From: Maritimibacter sp.
Lineage (GTDB): Bacteria > Pseudomonadota > Alphaproteobacteria > Rhodobacterales > Rhodobacteraceae
Assembly (NCBI GenBank): GCA_002701395.1
Contig: NZVC01000022.1
Span: 233,575-297,574, forward strand
Direction of reading: 5' to 3'
Length of the DNA: 64,000 bases
The number at the start of each line of letters is the position of its first letter. Within the stretch, counting starts at the first letter, position 1. Position numbers and translations under genes: made by a program. Positions 35,786 through 43,983 of the stretch are shown here, in pieces. The notes beneath the pieces were generated by a model that saw only the letters and a list, made by a program, of their open reading frames with translations, was not told the DNA's origin and did no database searches.

Positions 35786-36961
35786 TCACTCCACCGGTTG
35801 CGCGCGCTCGACAAGCCGCGCGAAGAACGAGGCGCCGACTGGCGCGATCTCGTCGTTGAAATCGAATTTCGGGTGATGCACCAGCGGTCCGTCCCCCTGC
35901 CCAAGGAACAGGTACGACCCCGGCCGTGCTTCCAGCATGAACGAGAAATCCTCGGCCCCCATCTCGGCCGCGGCGTCCGTGTCCACCGCCGCCTCGCCGA
36001 CGACCTCGGCGGCAACACCGGCGGCAAAGGCGGTCTCGTCGGCGGTGTTGATCGTCGGCGGATAGCCTTCGATCAGCTTCAGGTCGGCGGTCACGCCATA
36101 GCCCGCCGCGATCCCGGCCAGTTGGTCCCGGAACCGCGCCACCGTGCCCTGCCGGACCCCGGGGTCGAAGCTGCGGATGGTGCCCGCGAAGGTTGCCACC
36201 TCGGGGATCACGTTATGGGCGCTGCCCGCGTGGATCTGCGTGATCGAGATGACGAGGCTTTTCATCGGGTCGGTGTTGCGGGTGACGATCGTCTGGGCCG
36301 CCTGCACCATCGCGGCCACCGCCGGGATCGGATCGACCGCTTCCTGCGGCATCGCCGCATGGCCGCCCCGGCCCGTGACCGTCACGACGAAATCGTCCAC
36401 CGCCGCCATCAGCGGCCCCGGCGTGGTGTGGAAGGTGTTCAGCGGGTAATGCGGCGCGCAGTGCAGGGCAAAGACCTGCCCGATGCCGAACCGGTCCATC
36501 ACGCCCTCGTCCACCATCGCGCCGCCGCCGCCGCCCTGTTCCTCGGCCGGCTGAAAGATCAGCGCCACGCGGCCCCGGAAATTCCGCGTCTCGGCAAGGT
36601 ACTTGGCGGCACCCAGCAGCATCGTGGTGTGGCCGTCGTGGCCGCAAGCGTGCATCGCGCCGGGCACTTCGGACGCATAGTCCAGCCCGGTTTCCTCGGA
36701 CATCGGCAGCGCGTCCATGTCGGCGCGCAGGCCGATGACGGGCCCACCGTCACCGGTGTTCCCCTGCCCCTTGATGATCGCGACGACGCCGCTGGTCGCG
36801 ATGCCTTCGTGGATCTCGTCGACGCCGAAGGCTTTCAGTTTCTCGACGACGAAGGCCGCGGTGCCGTGGCAGGCGAACTCTAGCTCGGGATGACGGTGCA
36901 GCCAGCGGCGCCACTCTTTCATTTCTTCGGCGAAGTCGCCAATGCGATTGACGATGGCCAT
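35786..36961 (-). CDS. M20 family amidohydrolase (hippurate/N-acyl amino acid hydrolase-like)
   Basis: The 391-residue metallopeptidase-fold enzyme is of the M20D type. Zinc ligands lie in HACGHDGHTTMLLGAAKYL (residues ~100-118) and LIFQPAEEQGGGGGAMVDEGVMD, with the preceding RADMDALPMSEE and a late AEDFSFMLEARPGSYLFLGQGDG. Such enzymes cleave N-acyl or N-aroyl amino acids, or indole-3-acetyl conjugates in plants. The start is the ATG at 36961 with GGGAGAG upstream; the frame extends a further 32 codons without homology. First gene of an operon with agmatinase and DUF1499, divergent from mazG. Confidence 0.88.
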   Translation of the reverse strand: MAIVNRIGDFAEEMKEWRRWLHRHPELEFACHGTAAFVVEKLKAFGVDEIHEGIATSGVVAIIKGQGNTGDGGPVIGLRADMDALPMSEETGLDYASEVPGAMHACGHDGHTTMLLGAAKYLAETRNFRGRVALIFQPAEEQGGGGGAMVDEGVMDRFGIGQVFALHCAPHYPLNTFHTTPGPLMAAVDDFVVTVTGRGGHAAMPQEAVDPIPAVAAMVQAAQTIVTRNTDPMKSLVISITQIHAGSAHNVIPEVATFAGTIRSFDPGVRQGTVARFRDQLAGIAAGYGVTADLKLIEGYPPTINTADETAFAAGVAAEVVGEAAVDTDAAAEMGAEDFSFMLEARPGSYLFLGQGDGPLVHHPKFDFNDEIAPVGASFFARLVERAQPVE

Positions 36962-37027
36962 GTGGACTCTCCCGTCTCGGCTGTCGGATAACGGCGGCGA
37001 CGATTCCAGAAATACGCGGGGGCGACA

Positions 37028-37849
37028 ATGGCGAAAGACAGCGACACGCTGGTGCACGATCCGAACGGCGGCCTGCCCCGCCTGCTTGAGATCATGCGCC
37101 GCCTGCGCGATCCCGAAACGGGATGCCCGTGGGACATCGAACAGGACTTCGCCACCATCGCCCCCTACACCATCGAGGAAGCCTACGAGGTCGCGGACGC
37201 GATCGAGCGCGAGGCGTGGGGCGAGCTGAAAGGCGAACTGGGCGACCTGCTATTCCAGTCGGTGTTTCACGCGCAGATGGCTTCCGAACGCGGGCTGTTC
37301 GACTTCCACGAGGTCGCGGACACCATGTCCGACAAGATGATCGCCCGCCATCCGCACGTGTTCGGCAGCCAGACCGGCATCGACAGCCCCGAGGCGCAGA
37401 CCGAGAACTGGGAAGCCGTGAAGGCCGCCGAGCGCGCCGCGAAGGGCGCCAAGGGCGTGCTGGACGACGTGGCCATCGGCCTGCCGGCTCTGCTGCGGGC
37501 GCTGAAGCTGCAAAAGCGCGCCGCGCGGGTGGGCTTCGACTGGCCGGACATCGGTCAGGTGCTCGACAAGCTGACCGAAGAGGCCCACGAACTGGCCGAG
37601 GCGCGCGAGACGCTGACGCAGGCCGAGGTCGAGGAAGAGATGGGCGACTTTCTGTTCGTCGCCGCCAACCTTGCCCGGCATCTCGACGTCGACCCCGAGG
37701 CGGCGCTGCGGGCCGCCAACGCCAAGTTCACCCGACGCTTCGCCCGGATCGAGGCGCGGCTGGCCGAACAGGGCAAGCGCCCCGAGGAGTCGACGCTGGA
37801 AGAAATGGACGCCCTGTGGGACGCCGCGAAGGCCGAGGAAAAGGGCTGA
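37028..37849 (+). CDS. mazG: Nucleoside triphosphate pyrophosphohydrolase MazG
   Basis: The 273-residue protein has two MazG helical domains. The first contains RLRDPETGCPWDIEQDFATIAPYTIEEAYEVADAIEREAWGELKGELGDLLFQSVFHAQMA, with the EExxE...ExxD magnesium-binding pattern. The second is in DKLTEEAHELAEARETLTQAEVEEEMGDFLFVAANLARHLDVDPEAALR. MazG hydrolyses non-canonical and canonical NTPs to NMP and pyrophosphate and modulates ppGpp in E. coli. It is convergent with the DMT transporter gene at 37865. Confidence 0.93.
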   Translation: MAKDSDTLVHDPNGGLPRLLEIMRRLRDPETGCPWDIEQDFATIAPYTIEEAYEVADAIEREAWGELKGELGDLLFQSVFHAQMASERGLFDFHEVADTMSDKMIARHPHVFGSQTGIDSPEAQTENWEAVKAAERAAKGAKGVLDDVAIGLPALLRALKLQKRAARVGFDWPDIGQVLDKLTEEAHELAEARETLTQAEVEEEMGDFLFVAANLARHLDVDPEAALRAANAKFTRRFARIEARLAEQGKRPEESTLEEMDALWDAAKAEEKG

Positions 37850-37864
37850 CGCCCTGCCGGTCCG

Positions 37865-38773
37865 CTAGCGCCGCTGCGCCAGCTTGCGTTCGCGCAGGAA
37901 GGTGTACAGCCCCGCCGCAAGGATGATCGCCGATCCGACATAAGTCAGCGTGTCTGGCTGTTCCGCGAAAACAAGGATACCCAAACCGGTGGTAAAGACC
38001 AGCCGGGCATATCGGAACGGCGCGACCACCGCGACCGGCGCCGCGCGCATCGCCGAGGTCAGCGCGTAATAGCCCGTGGTCGTCACCACGACCGCCCCCG
38101 CGACATGCACAAGACCGATGCCGCTGACGACCGGCGTTTCCCCCATCAGGACCATCGTCAGGATGCCGAACGGAATGGTCGCGGCGAAGCCCCATGTCGA
38201 TAGTGTGATCGACGGCACCTCGGGCGGGCACAGCCGGGTGTAAAGGTCGCGGAACGCCAGCGCGACCACCGCGATCAGCACGAAGATCACCGAGGGCGCA
38301 AAGGATGCCGACCACGGCCGCACCACCAACAGCATCCCGCCAAGCCCGACCAGCACCGCGGCCCAGCGGCGCGGGCCGACGGGTTCCTTCAGGATCAGCG
38401 CGGCGCCAACGGTCACGATCAGCGGCGTAGTTTGCAGCAGCGCCGCCACCAGCGACAGCGGCGCATAGGTCAGGCCGATCACCAGCCCGAAGGCGGCCAC
38501 GATCTCGAACACGTTGCGGCGCATTACCGTGGGGTGCCAGAACCGCCGGTCCCAGACCCGCGCGCGCTGCATCCGCGCCATCAGCAGGAAGAACGCGGTG
38601 CCGCCCAGCGACAGCAGAAACATCACCTGCCCCGGCGGCTGGCTGCCCCCGGCAAGCTTGATGAACATGTCCGACACGGCCAGCAGCGCCATCGCAAGCA
38701 CCATAAGGCCAATGCCGCGTGTCGATCCGGACGTTTCAAAGCCCGGGGCATCCGGGCGGGATTGTATGCTCAT
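37865..38773 (-). CDS. DMT superfamily (EamA) transporter
   Basis: The 302-residue membrane protein has ten predicted helices arranged as two EamA repeats. The first starts GIGLMVLAMALLAVSDMFIKLAGGSQPPGQVMFLLSLGG. The second is around residues 160-290 (WGFAATIPFGILTMVLMGETPVV, VFTTGLGILVFAEQPDTLTYVGSAIILAAGLYTFLRERK). Substrates of this superfamily are mostly small metabolites and cannot be predicted. Its ATG overlaps the fur stop by four bases, so its expression is coupled to fur. That pairing raises the possibility of a metal or siderophore link, which is inference only. Confidence 0.82.
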   Translation of the reverse strand: MSIQSRPDAPGFETSGSTRGIGLMVLAMALLAVSDMFIKLAGGSQPPGQVMFLLSLGGTAFFLLMARMQRARVWDRRFWHPTVMRRNVFEIVAAFGLVIGLTYAPLSLVAALLQTTPLIVTVGAALILKEPVGPRRWAAVLVGLGGMLLVVRPWSASFAPSVIFVLIAVVALAFRDLYTRLCPPEVPSITLSTWGFAATIPFGILTMVLMGETPVVSGIGLVHVAGAVVVTTTGYYALTSAMRAAPVAVVAPFRYARLVFTTGLGILVFAEQPDTLTYVGSAIILAAGLYTFLRERKLAQRR

Positions 38774-39186
38774 TGACGGGGCTTCTTCGGAACGCCGTAC
38801 AGTTCCAGCCGGTGACCGCGCAGCTCGAAGCCCAGCTTCTCGGCGATCTTCGCCTGCAGCGCCTCGATCTCGGGATCGCAGAACTCGATCACTTCGCCGG
38901 AATGGATGTCGATCAGGTGATCGTGGTGATCGCGGTCCGCGTCTTCATAGCGGGCGCGCCCGTCGCCGAACTCCAGCTTCTCGACGATGCCCGCCTCTTC
39001 GAACAGCTTCACCGTGCGGTACACGGTGGCCAGCGAGATTCGCGGGTCCGCCGCGCTGGCGCGGGTGTACAGCGCCTCGACGTCGGGGTGGTCGTCGGAA
39101 TCCTGAAGCACCTGCGCGATCACCCGGCGCTGGCCGGTCATGCGCAGGCCCTTGGCCTCGCAGCGTTGCAGGATGGTGTCGGTCAC
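38770..39186 (-). CDS. fur: Fur/Mur family metalloregulator
   Basis: The 138-residue Fur-family protein has an N-terminal winged helix (LRMTGQRRVIAQVLQDSDDHPDVEALYTRASAADPRISLATVYRTVKLFEEAGIVEKLEF). The dimerisation/metal domain follows with ARYEDADRDHHDHLIDIHSGEVIEFCDPEIEALQAKIAEKLGF. HHDHLIDIHSG is the Fur/Mur metal region. The Irr heme motif is absent, so Fur (iron) or Mur (manganese) is favoured over Irr; alphaproteobacterial proteins of this type often respond to manganese. The start is GTG at 39186 with GGAG upstream; an earlier ATG in another frame stops at once. A palindromic candidate operator lies 64 bp upstream. Confidence 0.85.
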   Translation of the reverse strand: MTDTILQRCEAKGLRMTGQRRVIAQVLQDSDDHPDVEALYTRASAADPRISLATVYRTVKLFEEAGIVEKLEFGDGRARYEDADRDHHDHLIDIHSGEVIEFCDPEIEALQAKIAEKLGFELRGHRLELYGVPKKPRQ

Positions 39187-39249
39187 GTCATGCTCCTCGT
39201 GCCGGCTCGTCTTAGGCGAAGTGCGGCGCGGGCGCCATCCGAGCGCACA

Positions 39250-39268
39250 GAATTTTCCGCGAAAATTC
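39250..39268. promoter_or_regulatory. Perfect inverted repeat upstream of fur (candidate operator)
   Basis: GAATTTTC-CGC-GAAAATTC is a perfect 8-bp inverted repeat with a 3-base centre, AT-rich in a GC-rich context. It lies in the divergent gap between fur (start 39186) and the DMT gene (start 39393). Its position suits auto-regulation by the Fur-family protein, although it does not closely match the classical enterobacterial Fur box. Confidence 0.5.
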
Positions 39269-39392
39269 GCGACCCGCCGGATGCCGGCAACGGGATCGTG
39301 CCGCGGCAGGCTTGCCCCCGCCGCCGATTTACGATCCCTTGGCGCCGCTGTCCGCCCTGCCGACCCGGCGCGGCGGCACCGAGGAGGATACA

Positions 39393-40304
39393 ATGCAGCG
39401 CAAAGACCATATCGACGCCTTCGGGGCGGTGACATTGATCTGCTTCGCCGTCGCGCTTGGCTTCAATCAGGTCGTGGTCAAGGTCGCCAACGATGGCCTG
39501 CAGCCGGTCTTCGCCGCCGCGCTGCGGTCGCTTCTGGCGCTGCCGATCCTGCTGGCCTGGATTCGCCTGCGCGGCCAGTCGCTGTACGTCGAGCCCGCCG
39601 CGCGCCCGTGGTGCGCGCTGATGGGCGTCGTCTTCGCGGTTGAATTCGTCTGCCTGTTCCTTGCGCTGGACCTGACCTCGGTCGCCCGCACCTCGGTCAT
39701 TTTCTACGGGATGCCGGTCTGGCTGGCGTTGCTCGCGCATATCCTTGTCCCCGGCGACCGCCTGTCGCCGCGCAAGGCCGCGGGGCTGGCCTTGGCGATG
39801 GCGGGGGTCGCCGTCGCGATCCTGTCGCGCGGCAGCGGTGGCGAGGTGGGGCTGGCGGGCGACCTGCTGGCGCTGGCCGCGTCGCTTTTGTGGGCGCTGA
39901 TCGCGCTGCTGACCAAGGTCTCGCCCTTCTCGCGCGTGCCTCCGGCGCAGCAGCTGACGTGGCAGATCGCGGTCTCTGTCCCGGTACTGTTCGCCTTCGC
40001 CGCCTTCTTCGGCCCGGCGATCCGCGACTTCGACGGCATCACCGCCGCCGCGCTTGGATTCCAGATCCTGCTGGTGTCGGCGGGGTTCCTGCTGTGGATG
40101 TGGCTGATGAAGATCTACCCGGCGTCAGGCGTCACCTCGTTCAGCTTCCTGTCGCCCGTGGTCGGGGTGTTCTTCGGCTGGTTGCTGCTGGGCGAAACGG
40201 TGGGCTATGCCCTGTGGGTCGCGCTGGCGCTGGTGGCGGCGGGGCTGGTGCTGGTCAACCGCCCGCCCCGGACCACATCGATGTCGGCCCAAACCGGCAA
40301 GTGA
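39393..40304 (+). CDS. DMT superfamily (EamA) transporter
   Basis: The 303-residue protein has ten membrane segments in two EamA halves. It begins DAFGAVTLICFAVALGFNQVVVKVANDGLQPVFAAALRSLLALPILLAWIRLRG, and the second half contains FQILLVSAGFLLWMWLMKIYPASGVTSFSFLSPVVGVFFGWLLLGE. The PVxGVxFGWLLLGE ending is a standard EamA signature. The substrate is unknown. The ATG at 39393 has a strong GGAGGA site and replaces a longer in-frame start. Its last 100 bp overlap the convergent nuclease-fold gene. Confidence 0.85.
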   Translation: MQRKDHIDAFGAVTLICFAVALGFNQVVVKVANDGLQPVFAAALRSLLALPILLAWIRLRGQSLYVEPAARPWCALMGVVFAVEFVCLFLALDLTSVARTSVIFYGMPVWLALLAHILVPGDRLSPRKAAGLALAMAGVAVAILSRGSGGEVGLAGDLLALAASLLWALIALLTKVSPFSRVPPAQQLTWQIAVSVPVLFAFAAFFGPAIRDFDGITAAALGFQILLVSAGFLLWMWLMKIYPASGVTSFSFLSPVVGVFFGWLLLGETVGYALWVALALVAAGLVLVNRPPRTTSMSAQTGK

Positions 40305-40936
40305 TCCGACGCGCTGCGGGCCGGACGCGCCTGTTCGACCCCCGCATCGCGAAGCTCCAGCCCATCGCTCAGCGCGATCCGGTCCAATGCCGCGACAGGA
40401 CGCGCGGCATGGAAACTGCGGCCCGGGGTGTGAACGTGAAAGCGGCCGTCCAGCGCCTCTAGCCCGGTGCGGGCGCGCCATTCGTTGAAGTCGCCAAGGA
40501 TCACCGTGGGCCGGTCGTCGTGGAACTTGTCCGCGATGCGCGCCAGTTGCCGCCGCCGGTCGCTGCGCAACAAGCCAAGGTGAACCCCCACGATGCGGAC
40601 GTCGCCGATCTCGACCGCCACCGCGCCACGCGGTTCGGTCCCCGGCAGGTCGAGATGGTCGATCGCCGTCGGCACCAGCCCGCGCCGCAGCAAGATCGCG
40701 TTGCCGTGCCAGCCCAGCGACACATCGTTGCGGGCAAAATGGACGGGAACGAAGTCCGTCTCGTGTTCAAGCATATCATGCGGAAGCGCCGCCGGACGCG
40801 CGCCCAGCCGTTTGTCGTCCTCTTGCAACACGACGATATCGGCATCCAGCCCGTTGATCACCGACAAGGTGCGGCCGGGGTCGCGGCGGCGGTCGAGACC
40901 AAGACATTTCCGAATGTTATAGCTGGCAATCCGCAC
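40205..40936 (-). CDS. Endonuclease/exonuclease/phosphatase (EEP) fold protein
   Basis: The 243-residue protein shows the EEP motifs in order: VRIASYNIRKCLGLDRRRDP (catalytic Asn), VVLQEDDKR (metal-binding Glu), WHGNAILLRRG, VRIVGVHLGL, PTVILGDFNEWRA (Asp/Asn pair) and ASDHLPVWADID (catalytic Asp-His). The family includes nucleases, sphingomyelinases and inositol phosphatases. The start is GTG at 40936 with AAGGAG upstream. The conserved domain ends near residue 223; the last ~20 residues (Ser/Thr/Ala-rich) are encoded antisense to the end of the DMT transporter gene, an overlap of 100 bp. Confidence 0.8.
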   Translation of the reverse strand: MRIASYNIRKCLGLDRRRDPGRTLSVINGLDADIVVLQEDDKRLGARPAALPHDMLEHETDFVPVHFARNDVSLGWHGNAILLRRGLVPTAIDHLDLPGTEPRGAVAVEIGDVRIVGVHLGLLRSDRRRQLARIADKFHDDRPTVILGDFNEWRARTGLEALDGRFHVHTPGRSFHAARPVAALDRIALSDGLELRDAGVEQARPARSASDHLPVWADIDVVRGGRLTSTSPAATSASATHRA

Positions 40937-41016
40937 GTCGGACGGCTCCTTGCGGTTCGGTATCACGTTATCATCTAGGCACACCGACGCCGCATTGCAA
41001 AAGGTGCGGCGCCCGG

Positions 41017-42438
41017 TCAGGTGCCGCAGAAGGTCTGGCGGACTTCTTCCTCGGGACCCGGCGCTTCGGCGAGATGTGCGTGATCGGCTGACAGCTGGAA
41101 CGGGGTCGCAAGCGCCTTGTTCAAGGTCAGGAACGGCGCGTAGTCGCCTGCAACGGCGGCGGAAATCGCCTGTTCGACGCGGTGGTTCCGCGCGATCACC
41201 GCCGGGTTCGCGGCGCGGGCGCGGTCCTGCCAGTCGGACGGACGCCGGGCTGCCCACCGGGTGGCCCAGTCGTCGAACCCCGAAGGATCAGAGAACTCGG
41301 CCCGGGCGTTGTCTTCCGACAGGCCCCGGAAGGTGCGCGTGAAATCGGCGCCCTGTTCCGTCATCACCGTCAGCAGCGCCTCGATCAGCGGCACATCCTC
41401 TGCCGTTGCGTCCGCCAGCCCCAGTTTGGCGCCGAAGGTCGCGATCCACGCGTCCTGATAGATGTCGGGGAACCGGTTCACCGCCTCGGTCGCCTTTTCG
41501 ATGGCGGTGTTCTGGTCCGGGTCGATCAGCGGCAGGATCGCTGTGGCCAGTTGCGCCATGTTCCAAACCGCGATTTCCGGTTGCTTCGCATAGGCATAGC
41601 GGCCGTATTGATCAATCGAGCTGAACACCTTGCCGGGATGGTACGCATCCATGAAGGCGCAGGGGCCATAGTCGATGGTTTCGCCCGCGACGCTGGAATT
41701 GTCGGTGTTCATCACCCCGTGGATGAAGCCGACGCCCAGCCACTGCGCCACCAGCCGCGCCTGCCGCGCGGTGACGGCGTTCAGCAGCCCCAGCGCATCG
41801 CCCGCCTCGAGATAGTGGCGCTCGATCACGTAGTTGGTGAGTGCTTGCAACGCCTCGAGATCGCCGCGCGCGGCGAAATACTGGAAGGTGCCGACGCGCA
41901 CGTGGCTGCTGGCGACGCGGGTCAGCACCGCGCCGGGAAGCGCGCCGTTGCGGATCACCGGATCGCCGGTGGTGACGGCCGCCAGAGCCCGCGTGGTCGG
42001 GATGCCGAGGGCGTGCATCGCCTCGGACACGATGTATTCGCGCAGGACCGGACCCAGCCACGCACGGCCATCGCCCATCCGGGAATACGGCGTCGGACCT
42101 GCACCCTTTAGCTGAAGGTCGCGCCGTACCCCGTTGGTATCTATGACTTCCCCCAAAAGGATCGCGCGTCCGTCGCCCAGTTGCGGGTTCCAGCCGCCGA
42201 ACTGGTGCCCGGCGTAGACCTGCGCCAACGGATCGGCGCCGTCGGGGACGGCGTTGCCCGCCAGCGCGGCCACGCCCTCGGGGGACCGCAAGGCCTGCGA
42301 GTCCAGCCCAAGCTCAACCGCCAGCGCGTCGTTCACCTGGATCAGGCCGGGTTCCGAGACCGGGGTCGGCGCAAGGCGGGAATAGAACCGGTCAGGCAAC
42401 CGGCCATAGCTGTTGTCGAAGGGAACGTGCAGGGTCAT
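41017..42438 (-). CDS. selO: Protein adenylyltransferase SelO (YdiU)
   Basis: The 473-residue pseudokinase transfers AMP from ATP to Ser/Thr/Tyr residues of proteins involved in redox homeostasis. Recognisable segments are [91 protein letters not shown] and [37 protein letters not shown]. The C-terminus ends TFCGT; the cysteine occupies the position of selenocysteine in animal SelO. It is slightly shorter than E. coli YdiU at 478 residues. It stands alone, 39 bp after the GNAT gene. Confidence 0.93.
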   Translation of the reverse strand: MTLHVPFDNSYGRLPDRFYSRLAPTPVSEPGLIQVNDALAVELGLDSQALRSPEGVAALAGNAVPDGADPLAQVYAGHQFGGWNPQLGDGRAILLGEVIDTNGVRRDLQLKGAGPTPYSRMGDGRAWLGPVLREYIVSEAMHALGIPTTRALAAVTTGDPVIRNGALPGAVLTRVASSHVRVGTFQYFAARGDLEALQALTNYVIERHYLEAGDALGLLNAVTARQARLVAQWLGVGFIHGVMNTDNSSVAGETIDYGPCAFMDAYHPGKVFSSIDQYGRYAYAKQPEIAVWNMAQLATAILPLIDPDQNTAIEKATEAVNRFPDIYQDAWIATFGAKLGLADATAEDVPLIEALLTVMTEQGADFTRTFRGLSEDNARAEFSDPSGFDDWATRWAARRPSDWQDRARAANPAVIARNHRVEQAISAAVAGDYAPFLTLNKALATPFQLSADHAHLAEAPGPEEEVRQTFCGT

Positions 42439-42477
42439 GCGCCAGATCTAGGGTGCGAAGCGCGGCGTGGGAAGGGG

Positions 42478-42927
42478 TCAGGGCCGCCAGGTCAGGAAGT
42501 GATAGCCATCCCGCACCTTGAAGCCGCGCCGCTGGTACAGCCTGAGGGCGGGCTCGTTTGCCGGGTCCGCCTCTAGGTGCAGAGCTTTCAGCCCGGCCTG
42601 CGCAAGCTGCGGCATCAGCGCCATCAGAACCTCTGTCCCCATGCCGCGACCGCGCACGTTCTCGCGGATGAAGAACTCGTCGATGATCCCGTCCATTCCG
42701 CCGAACTCGATGGACCAGCCGAAGCTAAGCGCGATGTAGCCCACCGGCGCCCGCCGCAGCCCGATCAGCCAGACCGCGCCCAGCGGCGATCCGGCCAGCA
42801 GCGGCGTCAGCGCGGCGCGGCGGGTGTCGTCATCCCCCGTGATGCCCTCGAACGCATGGTAGGCCGCAACCAACGGCAGCAGGCGGTCGAGGTCATCCTC
42901 GGCGGCAAGATGAAGCTTGGCGCTCAC
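42478..42927 (-). CDS. GNAT family N-acetyltransferase
   Basis: The 149-residue acetyl-CoA-dependent acyltransferase has a motif A of the GNAT fold in IDEFFIRENVRGRGMGTEVLMALMPQLAQAG (residues ~84-114, R/QxxGxG/A), then LHLEADPANEPALRLYQRRGFKVRDGYHFL (motif B). The acceptor is unknown. Its start overlaps the nucleoside hydrolase stop by four bases, so the two are translationally coupled, which hints that the acceptor may be a base- or sugar-derived amine. This is inference. Confidence 0.85.
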   Translation of the reverse strand: MSAKLHLAAEDDLDRLLPLVAAYHAFEGITGDDDTRRAALTPLLAGSPLGAVWLIGLRRAPVGYIALSFGWSIEFGGMDGIIDEFFIRENVRGRGMGTEVLMALMPQLAQAGLKALHLEADPANEPALRLYQRRGFKVRDGYHFLTWRP

Positions 42928-43859
42928 AACCGGGCCAGACGTTCGGTCAGCAGCGCAAAGAAGCCGTCAGCGTCGATGTCGCCCATGAAGGTCGCGTTGG
43001 GCGCCCGGTCGGTGACGCGCCACCAGTCAGCGACGGTCATGCCGCGCGTCAGGTCGGACTGCAGTTCGATCTCGACGTTGATGTGACGCCCGCTGAACAA
43101 CTCGGGCTTCAGCAGATAGGCGATCACGGTCGGGTCGTGCAGCGGACCGCCTTGCGAGCCGTATTTCTCCATGTCGAAGCGTTCGAAAAAATCGGTCCAG
43201 CTTGCCACGATCTCGCCCACGCGGCCGATGGCGCGGAACGCTTCGATCCGGGGGCGCGTGGTCAGGGCCTTGTGCGACACGTCCAGCGGCATGATCGTGA
43301 TCGGAACGCCCGATTTCAGAACGATATCCGCCGCTTCCGGGTCGACGTAGATGTTGAACTCGGCGGCGGGCGTGACGTTGCCCACCTCGAAATAGGCGCC
43401 GCCCATCAGGACGATCTCTTGCACCTTTTCCTTGATGTCGGGCGCCTTCTGGAACGCGGTGCCGATGTTGGTCAGCGGCCCCAGCGGGCACAGCGTCACC
43501 GTTCCGGCGGGCTCTGCGCGCAGCGTCTCGATGATGTAATCGACGGCGTGGGTGTCCTGCACCGGCATGGTCGGGTCCGGCAGCTGAATTCCGTCAAGGC
43601 CGGTCTTGCCGTGGACGTATTCCGCCGTCACAAGCTCGCGCGCCATCGGGCGGTCGCATCCTTCGTAGACGCGGGTGTCGGGCTTGCCCGCGACTTCGCA
43701 GACGATGCGGGCGTTCTTCGAGGTCAGCGCCAGCGGCACGTTGCCCGCGACGGCGGTGATGCCCAGAACCTCGATGTCCTCGGGGCTGGCCAGCGCCAGC
43801 AGGATGGCCACGGCGTCGTCTTGGCCGGGGTCGGTGTCGATGATGATCTTGCGTGTCAT
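42924..43859 (-). CDS. Nucleoside hydrolase (IunH/RihB family)
   Basis: The 311-residue enzyme hydrolyses the N-glycosidic bond of ribonucleosides. The calcium-binding N-terminal motif is IIIDTDPGQDDAVAILLAL (DxDxxxDD). Further conserved parts are GITAVAGNVPLALTSKNARIVCEVAG, VHGKTGLDGI, VTLCPLGPLTNIGTAFQKAPDIKEKVQEIVLMGGAYFEVGNVTPAAEFNIYVDPEAADIV and, late, GGPLHDPTVIAYLLKPELFSG with the catalytic His. The specificity (purine, pyrimidine or inosine-uridine) cannot be set from sequence. The ATG at 43859 replaces a longer in-frame start. It is the first gene of a two-gene operon with the GNAT. Confidence 0.9.
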   Translation of the reverse strand: MTRKIIIDTDPGQDDAVAILLALASPEDIEVLGITAVAGNVPLALTSKNARIVCEVAGKPDTRVYEGCDRPMARELVTAEYVHGKTGLDGIQLPDPTMPVQDTHAVDYIIETLRAEPAGTVTLCPLGPLTNIGTAFQKAPDIKEKVQEIVLMGGAYFEVGNVTPAAEFNIYVDPEAADIVLKSGVPITIMPLDVSHKALTTRPRIEAFRAIGRVGEIVASWTDFFERFDMEKYGSQGGPLHDPTVIAYLLKPELFSGRHINVEIELQSDLTRGMTVADWWRVTDRAPNATFMGDIDADGFFALLTERLARL

Positions 43860-43927
43860 TGGTGTGTCCTGATTTGCCGGGGACACTGTCGAAGCGGCGC
43901 GCGGAAGTAAAGCGGGCCGGAACGCGA

Positions 43928-43956
43928 AACGGCCGGGGATCGGGTCCCCGGCCGTT
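43928..43956 (-). terminator. Strong hairpin terminator
   Basis: AACGGCCGGGGA and TCCCCGGCCGTT form a 12-bp perfect stem around a 5-base loop, ending 28 bp past the stop of the class III aminotransferase gene (minus strand). On that strand it is followed by a short T stretch. It separates the aminotransferase operon from the nucleoside hydrolase operon. Confidence 0.75.
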
Positions 43957-43983
43957 CCGTCATGTTCGTGATCGCAAGGTGCG

